Source of the DNA: Aristaeella lactis
Lineage (GTDB): Bacteria; Bacillota; Clostridia; Christensenellales; Aristaeellaceae
Length of the DNA: 64,000 bases
Assembly (NCBI RefSeq): GCF_018118585.1
Contig: NZ_CP069421.1
Span: 3,224,001-3,288,000 of the forward strand
Direction: 5' to 3'
The notes beneath the pieces are model-generated. The model was not told the DNA's origin, did not search any database, and worked only from the letters and a program-made list of their open reading frames with translations. How positions within the stretch are numbered: the stretch's first letter is position 1; each line of letters starts with the position of its first letter. Below, in pieces: positions 58,075-64,000 of this stretch. The position numbers and the translations under genes are program-made.

Positions 58075-58223
58075 TAGGTAAAAACAGGAAAACACAAAAA
58101 AGATCTCATGCTGGCATAATACCTGCTTTTTACAGGCAGAAAAGACAGGAGTTTCCCCCGGAAGCAATTCATGTATAATATACAGTAAGTGACGGAGTAT
58201 ATAAAGCAAGGAGATATTTGTAT

Positions 58224-58841
58224 ATGAAGAAGGTCCTGATCCTGTTGATGAGCCTGATGCTGGCCTGCGGATGCGCTTTCGCGGAGGATGCTGTTACCTC
58301 GGCAACGCTGGAAATTGACAAACTGTCGGAAGCGGAGGCGGAGGAGAACGGGATCCTGGTGGTCTGGTTCTCGCCGGATGATACGACGAAAGCCGCGGCT
58401 TATGCCATTGCGGCAGAATTGAAAGCCGATATGTTCGAGATTGCTGCGGAGGAACCCTATACCGCGGATGACCTGAATTATTTCGACAGCAAATCCCGCA
58501 GCATGACGGAACTGAAGGACAACAGTATCCGGCCGGCCATAGCTGCGCTTCCGGAAGACCTGTCCCGATATGATACGATCTGGCTGGGTTACCCGATCTG
58601 GAGCGGGCAGGCACCGAAGATCATGTATACATTCCTGGAAAGTGTGGACCTGTCCGGGAAAACGATCATTCCGTTCTGCACATCCAATTCCTCCGGGATC
58701 GGCAGCAGTGCCGTGAACCTGCAGAAGGCAGCAGGAGAAGACGTGAAGTGGGAAAAAGGCGGAAGAATAAAGAAAGGCAGCAACGCGGAGGACATCGCGC
58801 GCTGGGTGCGGGAAATCTGTACAACGGAAGCATCCGAATAA
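58224..58841 (+). CDS. exported flavodoxin-like protein
   Basis: 205 residues. The signal peptide (MKKVLILLMSLMLACGCAFA) is followed by a Flavodoxin_4-type domain: GILVVWFSPDDTTKAAAYAI, EEPYTADDLNYFDSKSRSM, IWLGYPIWSGQAPKIMYTFL and GKTIIPFCTSNSSGIGSS. The family is usually cytoplasmic or lipid-anchored; a cysteine near the cleavage region (ACGC) might be lipidated, but the box is weak. AAGGAG precedes the ATG. It may carry electrons outside the membrane. Confidence 0.85.
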   Translation: MKKVLILLMSLMLACGCAFAEDAVTSATLEIDKLSEAEAEENGILVVWFSPDDTTKAAAYAIAAELKADMFEIAAEEPYTADDLNYFDSKSRSMTELKDNSIRPAIAALPEDLSRYDTIWLGYPIWSGQAPKIMYTFLESVDLSGKTIIPFCTSNSSGIGSSAVNLQKAAGEDVKWEKGGRIKKGSNAEDIARWVREICTTEASE

Positions 58842-58915
58842 TGAGTGCACAGGATGTCGGGACGGAAAATGCACCCGGCAGTATACTGTGAATGCAGCAA
58901 GGGGAGGTGAACGCA

Positions 58916-59746
58916 GTGGAAAGCTGGGTGGAAGGATTTCAACAGTCTATCGATTATATAGAAGGAAACCTGGCCAGTTCCCTGGAAATCGAGGACATTG
59001 CCCGGTTTGCCGCGCTTTCTCCGTTCTACTATCAACGGATGTTCAGCGCGCTCTGCGGGATGACGGTGGGGGAATATATCCGGGCACGCCGGATGACACT
59101 GGCGGCACAGGAGCTTTCGGGCACTGATGCAAAGGTCATCGATACGGCACTGAAATACGGATATGATTCCCCGGACAGTTTCGCGAAAGCCTTCCAGCGC
59201 TTTCATGGCATCCAGCCATCAAAGGCACGGGAGAAAGGCGCACCTCTCCGGTCTTTAGCCCCGCTGCATATTAAAGTATCACTGGAGGGTGGAAGCATGA
59301 TGGATTACCGCATTGTTGAAAAGGCACCGTTCACGATCGTCGGTGTAAAGAGACCGTTCAATTCAGATACGAGTTACCAGGAAATCCCGAAATTCTGGGA
59401 CGAGTGGCTGGCGCAGGGAGAGAACCGCCCGGTCATGGGGACATTCGGCATCTGCACAGACATGACGGGCAAGGACTTTGACTACTGGATCGCAGATCTC
59501 TATTTTCCCTGGGAGGACATCCCGGAGAGCTGTGAGACCCGGGTGATCCCCGGAAGCTTTTGGGCCCAGTTCCCATGCACGATCAGTACACTGCAGGACA
59601 CGAATACCAGAATCTGGTCGGAGTGGCTGCCGTCGCTGAAGGGATATAAACTGGCAGGGGATTATGATATCGAGGTTTATCTGCCGCCGGAAGGGGATTC
59701 CGGGGAGATGAAGGTCTATATCTGGATCCCGCTGGAAAAGAAATAA
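58916..59746 (+). CDS. AraC-family regulator with GyrI-like effector domain
   Basis: 276 residues. Two helix-turn-helix units (about 1-105: LEIEDIARFAALSPFYYQRM; TALKYGYDSPDSFAKAFQRF, FHGIQPSKAR), then a GyrI-like small-molecule-binding domain (about 125-276: VGVKRPFN, FGICTDMTGKDFDYWIADLY). Start GTG at 58916 with GGAGG 8 bases upstream; an ATG at 58892 lies before the binding site. This domain order matches multidrug-sensing AraC regulators such as Rob. Confidence 0.9.
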   Translation: MESWVEGFQQSIDYIEGNLASSLEIEDIARFAALSPFYYQRMFSALCGMTVGEYIRARRMTLAAQELSGTDAKVIDTALKYGYDSPDSFAKAFQRFHGIQPSKAREKGAPLRSLAPLHIKVSLEGGSMMDYRIVEKAPFTIVGVKRPFNSDTSYQEIPKFWDEWLAQGENRPVMGTFGICTDMTGKDFDYWIADLYFPWEDIPESCETRVIPGSFWAQFPCTISTLQDTNTRIWSEWLPSLKGYKLAGDYDIEVYLPPEGDSGEMKVYIWIPLEKK

Positions 59747-59770
59747 GCCCTGCGGGGGACAGAAATGAAA

Positions 59771-59801
59771 GGTACCGGGACGGAAGGTCCGGTGCCTTTT
59801 T
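59771..59801 (+). terminator. terminator of the AraC gene
   Basis: An 8-bp stem GGTACCGG/CCGGTGCC (59771-59778, 59789-59796) is followed by TTTTT. Confidence 0.82.
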
Positions 59802-59914
59802 CAGCGGTCAACCATGGCAAGAAGCTATAGAACGAATCTATAGCTCTTTATTAATCCCCGGTATTAGACAAAAACCCATTGATATAGTAGATTAATGCCA
59901 ACGCAAAAACGCGC

Positions 59915-59958
59915 AGCTTTAATTCAGAATTCAGAATGAAGAATTCAGAATTAAAGCT
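59915..59958. repeat. AT-rich inverted repeat upstream of metY
   Basis: Two 18-base arms (AGCTTTAATTCAGAATTC and GAATTCAGAATTAAAGCT) with one mismatch and an 8-base loop. A related AATTCATAATGAAGAATCC stretch lies at about 60051-60069, and a small 9-bp hairpin AGCTATAGA/TCTATAGCT near 59823-59845. The remainder of 59802-60115 shows no other clear feature except the short ORF listed separately. Confidence 0.65.
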
Positions 59959-59984
59959 ACTGATCCGGCAAGGAGGAAAGGACC

Positions 59985-60038
59985 ATGAAGTGCAGGCATA
60001 CGCTGAAGGCGGCACAGTTAAGCAGAAACCGAATGTGA
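59985..60038 (+). CDS. short ORF upstream of metY (possible leader peptide)
   Basis: 17 codons (MKCRHTLKAAQLSRNRM) behind a good AAGGAGGAAAGGACC site, 77 bases before metY. It contains one Cys and a terminal Met but no visible terminator follows, so regulation is only a possibility. Confidence 0.35.
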   Translation: MKCRHTLKAAQLSRNRM

Positions 60039-60115
60039 ATGTTTATTCATAATTCATAATGAAGAATCCGGATTCCGGGAAACATTCAAAAAAGTAATAA
60101 AGGAGAATAAATACA

Positions 60116-61420
60116 ATGTCTGATATTAAGAATTCCGCCAACTGGTCCTTTGAAACCAAACAGCTGCACATCGGCCAGGAGCAGGCCGATCCCGCTACCG
60201 ATTCCCGCGCGGTTCCGATCTACGCCACCGCCGCCTATGTTTTCCATAACGCCCAGCACGCCGCCGACCGTTTCGGACTGCGGGACGCCGGCAACATCTA
60301 CGGCCGGCTGACCAATCCGACCCAGAGTGTGTTTGAAGAACGCATTGCTGCCCTGGAGAACGGTTCCGCTGCTCTGGCAGTTGCTTCCGGCGCTGCGGCT
60401 ATCACCTATACGATCCAGGCACTGGCCAAGGCCGGGGAGCATATTGTGGCTTCCAAGACGATCTACGGCGGCACCTTTAACCTGCTGGAGCATACCTTGC
60501 CGCTGACTGCAGGCATTACCACCACATTTGTGGACCCGGATGAAGATGGCGCTTTTGAAGCGGCCATCCAGCCGAACACCAAGGCCCTGTATGTGGAAAC
60601 CCTGGGCAACCCCAACAGCAATATCGCTGACATTGAAAAGCTGGCGAAGATTGCCCATGCTCATGGCATTCCGCTGGTGGTGGACTCCACCTTCGCGACA
60701 CCTTACCTGGTAAGGCCTCTTGACTGGGGTGCCGATATTGTGGTGCACAGCGCGACAAAGTTCATCGGCGGCCATGGCACGGCCATTGGCGGCGTGATCG
60801 TTGAAGGCGGAAAATTCAACTGGAAGGAAAGCGGCAAGTATCCGTGGATCAGCGACGCGAATCCCAGCTATCACGGTGTCAGCTTCTATGATGTTGTCGG
60901 CCCCGCGGCCTTTGTGACTTACATCCGCGCGATTCTGCTGCGGGATACCGGTTCCACTCTGTCTCCCTTCCATGCATTCCTGTTCCTGCAGGGCCTGGAA
61001 ACCCTGTCCCTGCGCGTGGAACGCCATGTGGAGAATACCCTGAAGATCGTGGATTACCTCAGCAAGCATCCGCAGGTGGAAGCGGTTCATCATCCGTCCC
61101 TGGAAAGCGAACCCAGCCACGCACTGTACAAGAAGTACTTCCCAAACGGCGGCGGCAGCATTTTCACCTTTGAAGTGAAGGGCGACAGTGAAACCGCCAA
61201 GAAGTTCATTGACAACCTGGCGATCTTCTCCCTGCTGGCCAACGTGGCTGACGTGAAGAGCCTGGTTATCCATCCCTTCACCACCACCCATAGCCAGCTG
61301 ACCGAAGAGGAACTGCTGGACCAGGGCATCAAGCCCAACACGATCCGTCTGTCCATCGGCACGGAGAATGTGAAGGATCTGATCGCAGCGCTGGACGCCG
61401 CGTTCGAAGCAGTCAAATAA
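60116..61420 (+). CDS. metY: O-acetylhomoserine sulfhydrylase
   Basis: 434 residues, the usual length of the long MetY type (O-acetylhomoserine aminocarboxypropyltransferase), which makes homocysteine from O-acetylhomoserine and sulfide. PLP Lys in HSATKFIGGHGTAIGG, FETKQLHIGQEQADPATDSR at the start, YGRLTNPTQSVFEERIAALE, GLETLSLRVERH and SIGTENVKDLIAAL. AAAGGAG precedes the ATG. It fits a sulfur-amino-acid region together with the cysteine importer. Confidence 0.95.
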   Translation: MSDIKNSANWSFETKQLHIGQEQADPATDSRAVPIYATAAYVFHNAQHAADRFGLRDAGNIYGRLTNPTQSVFEERIAALENGSAALAVASGAAAITYTIQALAKAGEHIVASKTIYGGTFNLLEHTLPLTAGITTTFVDPDEDGAFEAAIQPNTKALYVETLGNPNSNIADIEKLAKIAHAHGIPLVVDSTFATPYLVRPLDWGADIVVHSATKFIGGHGTAIGGVIVEGGKFNWKESGKYPWISDANPSYHGVSFYDVVGPAAFVTYIRAILLRDTGSTLSPFHAFLFLQGLETLSLRVERHVENTLKIVDYLSKHPQVEAVHHPSLESEPSHALYKKYFPNGGGSIFTFEVKGDSETAKKFIDNLAIFSLLANVADVKSLVIHPFTTTHSQLTEEELLDQGIKPNTIRLSIGTENVKDLIAALDAAFEAVK

Positions 61421-61429
61421 GCAAAAAAG

Positions 61430-61477
61430 AGATATGGCAAAGGGGTGCGGCTACTCCCGCATCCCTTCGTCATATCT
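61430..61477 (+). other. intergenic hairpin between metY and the symporter gene
   Basis: A 7-bp outer stem AGATATG/CATATCT, 3-base internal loop, then an 11-bp stem (61440-61450 with 61457-61467). No T run follows, so it is not a standard terminator; it may be an RNA-stability or processing element in a shared transcript. Confidence 0.6.
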
Positions 61478-61507
61478 GTGAATATACGCAGACTGGAGAC
61501 AGAAACA

Positions 61508-62728
61508 ATGGCCAAAACATATCAGACGAATAAAAAGGCGATCAGGCTCAGCCTTGCGATCCTGGCCGGGCTCATCCTCGGCGCGCTTTTCGGACTGGTG
61601 ATGCCTGCCTGGGCGGAGCCGGTCACGAGCTTTATCAGTACGGTTTATCTTCACGGACTGACCATGATGATCTATCCGCTGGTTTTCTGCTCCCTGATCG
61701 TGGGCATCAAGGGAATCGGCAGCGTTTCAGCTACCGGCAGGGTGGGCGGACAAGCCCTCCTGTACTTTATCGGTACCACCCTGTTTGCCAGCCTGCTGGG
61801 CCTGTTCCTGCCCAAGGCGCTGAATATCGGTGCAGGCGTCGCGGTGGAAATGGCGGAGGCGGAGGTTCAGGCCGCAGAATTCACCAGTGTGCTCGATACG
61901 CTGAAAAATCTGATTCCGGCCAATCCGTTCGCATCCTTTGCCAACGGGAATATGCTGCAGGTGCTGGCATTCGCGATCATCATCGGCATCACCTGCCTGG
62001 TGCTCGGTCCCAAAGCGGAGCCCTTTGTGAAACTGTGCGAAGCGGTGGATCATATCTCCGTGAAAATCATTTCCGCCGTGATGTATACCACGCCTGTCGG
62101 CGTGTTCTGCTCCCTGGCCGGCACGGTGCATGTGAACGGGCTGCAGACCATTCTTTCGCTGGCTGCGGTGCTGGGCACACTGTATCTGGTGATGCTGCTG
62201 AATATTGTGATTGTATACGGTCTTGTCCTGGTTAAGGGAATCGGGAAATTCAGCCTGAAGCGCTTCTTTGTGACATCTCTTCCGGCAGCACTGAACGCTT
62301 TCGGCACGGCATCCTCCTCCGCGACGCTGCCGATCAGCAAACGCTGCACAGACGAGATGGAAGTGCCGAACGAAATATCCTCCCTGGCTTTGCCGCTGGG
62401 GGCGACAATCAATATGGACGCTGTGTCCATCGTGATGTCCTTCATGATTGTATTCTTCGCCAACGCAACCGGAACGGATCTGCCGTACGGACTGCTGGCA
62501 GTGGTGCTGCTGAGCAATACGCTGCTGAGCATCGGCGCGCCGGGAGTGCCGAACAGCGCCATCGCGTCCTTTGCGGCGCTGGCGGCGATTGCCGGACTGC
62601 CGGTCGGGATTATGGGCATGTATGTGAGTGTGAATATCCTGGTGGATGCGGGCGCCACCTGCTGCAATGTGCTGGGGGATATCGCCAGCGCGGTGGCCAT
62701 GAAAAGAACATGCAGACTGCATCAGTGA
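61508..62728 (+). CDS. dicarboxylate/amino acid:cation symporter (DAACS family)
   Basis: 406 residues, about eight helices plus re-entrant loops: MMIYPLVFCSLIVGIKGIG, serine-rich HP1 motif FGTASSSATLPISKRC, LPLGATINMDAVSIVM (cation site NMDA) and LVDAGATCCNVLGDI near the end. It imports dicarboxylates, or Glu/Ser-type amino acids, with Na+ or H+. The ATG at 61508 lies 87 bases after metY. Possible roles include cystine or serine uptake, but this is not shown. Confidence 0.92.
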   Translation: MAKTYQTNKKAIRLSLAILAGLILGALFGLVMPAWAEPVTSFISTVYLHGLTMMIYPLVFCSLIVGIKGIGSVSATGRVGGQALLYFIGTTLFASLLGLFLPKALNIGAGVAVEMAEAEVQAAEFTSVLDTLKNLIPANPFASFANGNMLQVLAFAIIIGITCLVLGPKAEPFVKLCEAVDHISVKIISAVMYTTPVGVFCSLAGTVHVNGLQTILSLAAVLGTLYLVMLLNIVIVYGLVLVKGIGKFSLKRFFVTSLPAALNAFGTASSSATLPISKRCTDEMEVPNEISSLALPLGATINMDAVSIVMSFMIVFFANATGTDLPYGLLAVVLLSNTLLSIGAPGVPNSAIASFAALAAIAGLPVGIMGMYVSVNILVDAGATCCNVLGDIASAVAMKRTCRLHQ

Positions 62729-62749
62729 GAAGAATTTGACGGATCAAAA

Positions 62750-62780
62750 AACGGCGGCGCAGGAATGTGCTGCCGTTTTA
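62750..62780 (+). terminator. terminator of the symporter gene
   Basis: An 11-bp stem with G-T pairs, ACGGCGGCGCA/TGTGCTGCCGT (62751-62761, 62766-62776), is followed by TTTT. Confidence 0.75.
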
Positions 62781-62998
62781 AACGTCGATCGGTTATTCAT
62801 GCGTTTATGCATATGAATGCTCCCCTCCGTGTGACAGTTTTTTTGTTTCAGTGTTTCTCATGGAGCGGGCCTGTCATGAACCGCGTCCTGTGCGTTGTAA
62901 ACAAAATGTAAAATATTCTGTAATTTGACGGCTTGTCGTTTTTTTATGGTAAAGTAATACAGAAAAGTATCAGGAAAACCAAAGAGGCGGTGACCAAT

Positions 62999-63775
62999 AT
63001 GAATGGTTCAATGTATCAGATGATGAAAATAGTGTCCTATGTGAAGAAAAGAATCAGAGAAGGCACAGAATCATCTTTAATAATGCCGGATAGTAATCGA
63101 AGCATATTCTTTGAATTTCTGGAAGAAGGGTTTCTTTTTGCAAAAAAAAATAAAACGGCAGCCAATGTACAGGACTGGTATAGGATCTTACAGCAGAAAA
63201 ACATAAAAACTGTAAAGATGCATATTTCCGTCGCTAATAATGATCCCCGAATGGCAGGCTTTGCCAATGGAGAGGCGGAGGGCCTTGTGACAGCCTATGG
63301 GAAAGGAGCAGTTACCTACTGGAAACCGTCCTGGTCATATAACCAGGAAGCGCATGCGTGGGATATATGCTATAAGGAAATCCTTTGGGAAAACATGCGC
63401 ATAGAGTACCTTGAACAGGAAGATGATCCGACAGATGATTTTAAAGAAGCACTGAAGAAAATTGAAACATTTGCCGATGAGATTGGGTTTGACCATTATG
63501 CCCGCGATTTCCGTGAAGCATATGAAATCCTGTGCGGAATAAAACCAGCTGATTATCCGAAATGGATGGAAAGAGACCGGCACTTATTCAATCCGGAAAC
63601 TGCCCGGTTAGTATTAGCTGTTGAGAAAGCGGACGTATTCGGCGGAATGGGTTCCTGGAATGATTCACCTCCTTATTATGCGCATGATCGGGGAAGAGAC
63701 GAGGAATATGATCAGGTAACATATGAACTGTATGTTCAGAGCCGGCGAGCGGCAATGTATGCGGTGAATCACTGA
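62999..63775 (+). CDS. protein of unknown function, lower GC than neighbours
   Basis: 258 residues (MNGSMYQMMKIVSYVKKRI...), soluble, no signal peptide. Notable pieces are DNRSIFFEFL-like text near 32-41, ITVSV-like KTVKMHISVANN, and the C-terminal FGGMGSWNDSPPYYAHDRG, a phrase I associate with some immunity or DUF families but cannot name. Codons are richer in A/T than the rest of the window. GAGGCGG stands before the ATG. It lies alone between terminators. Confidence 0.7.
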   Translation: MNGSMYQMMKIVSYVKKRIREGTESSLIMPDSNRSIFFEFLEEGFLFAKKNKTAANVQDWYRILQQKNIKTVKMHISVANNDPRMAGFANGEAEGLVTAYGKGAVTYWKPSWSYNQEAHAWDICYKEILWENMRIEYLEQEDDPTDDFKEALKKIETFADEIGFDHYARDFREAYEILCGIKPADYPKWMERDRHLFNPETARLVLAVEKADVFGGMGSWNDSPPYYAHDRGRDEEYDQVTYELYVQSRRAAMYAVNH

Positions 63776-63785
63776 AAAAGAGAAG

Positions 63786-63814
63786 AAAACGGCCTGCGTT
63801 ATGCAGGCCGTTTT
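63786..63814. terminator. bidirectional terminator
   Basis: A 12-bp perfect stem AAAACGGCCTGC/GCAGGCCGTTTT (63786-63797, 63803-63814) lies between convergent genes. Confidence 0.88.
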
Positions 63815-63831
63815 GAGGTGAAAGTGAAAAG

Positions 63832-64000
63832 TCAAGCGTTGGCTTTCGAAGCTTTCCGGGCTTCGTAATCCTCCAGGGCGGACTTGATCGCTTCCTCCGC
63901 CAGAACGGAACAGTGGATCTTATGGGCGGGAAGACCGTCCAGGGCTTTGGTGACCGCCTGGTTGGTCAGCTTACCGACTTCAGAGAGGGGTTTGCCCTTG
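63832..64000 (-). CDS. NifU/IscU-type Fe-S scaffold protein, C-terminal part (cut by window edge)
   Basis: Only the last ~55 codons are present. The translation reads ...KPLSEVGKLTNQAVTKAL, then DGLPAHKIHCSVLAEEAIKS, then ALEDYEARKASKANA. The HCSVLAEEAIK motif with the third scaffold cysteine is diagnostic of NifU/IscU N-domain scaffolds, which assemble Fe-S clusters. No NifU C-terminal domain follows, so it is the short IscU/clostridial NifU form. Confidence 0.88.
   Translation of the reverse strand, partial: KGKPLSEVGKLTNQAVTKALDGLPAHKIHCSVLAEEAIKSALEDYEARKASKANA

Noticed and set aside
1-64000. CRISPR arrays, tRNA or rRNA genes, insertion sequences, prophage genes, integrases
   Set aside because: No regularly spaced repeats, no cloverleaf with CCA or T-loop pattern noticed, no transposase or integrase motif in any translated frame.

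Overview
The window looks like chromosomal DNA of a Clostridia-type member of the Bacillota, probably a gut or rumen commensal. The grounds are strong AGGAGG-type ribosome binding sites before nearly every gene, mid-50s GC, TTGACA-N17-TATAAT promoters, a T-box leader, the Fe-S type of PurF, and many LacI/MerR/HxlR/MarR regulators. The family placement is inference. I see no rRNA, tRNA, phage, insertion sequence or CRISPR array. Genes are dense and mostly grouped in short operons closed by good intrinsic terminators.

Layout. 1-793: 5' part of glgB (minus). 1113-2615: a PreA-like dihydropyrimidine dehydrogenase with an extra PreT-like Fe-S domain. 2718-8226: a plus-strand run of four exported proteins (YARHG, Ig-like repeats, SH3, unknown) followed by a STAS protein and a degenerate anti-sigma-like ATPase. 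8373-10938: an ABCG-like ATPase/permease pair with its own promoter. 11005-15200 (minus): a T-box-controlled operon coding a three-part ABC importer and a DAHP synthase, probably for aromatic amino acids. 15325-20233: esterase, purF, a two-component system and a DUF3795 protein. 20282-22370: a TetR-autoregulated operon. 22510-27785: a MerR gene, a reductase operon that includes an exported aldo/keto reductase, and a divergent LysR gene.

27976-32951 (minus): an HxlR regulator, a zinc-type macrodomain hydrolase, a small unknown protein, a SirTM-type sirtuin and a DUF1848 protein, then a structured leader in front of a Kef-type antiporter. This is a probable ADP-ribosylation module next to an ion-responsive gene. 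33104-43670: an Amt-PII fusion, a GH9 glucanase, an XRE/membrane pair, a canonical sirtuin, glutathione peroxidase, a duplicated exported protein, ArsR, a PfkB kinase, PspC and a beta-helix secreted protein. 43841-47731 (minus): an eight-gene operon of small enzymes. 47905-54127: flavin reductase, acetyltransferase, MarR-flavodoxin, MerR, LacI and three poorly known genes.

54180-58074 (minus): a CjaA-like cysteine ABC importer preceded by a cysteine-containing leader peptide and a terminator whose 5' arm can pair with the leader ORF, which is a classical attenuator layout. 58224-64000: exported flavodoxin, AraC/GyrI regulator, metY, a dicarboxylate/amino-acid symporter, an unknown lower-GC gene and the 3' end of a NifU/IscU scaffold gene. 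The most interesting points are the cysteine attenuator, the SirTM/Zn-macrodomain block, the unassigned ion-transporter leader RNA, and the STAS/ABCG/secreted-protein cluster.
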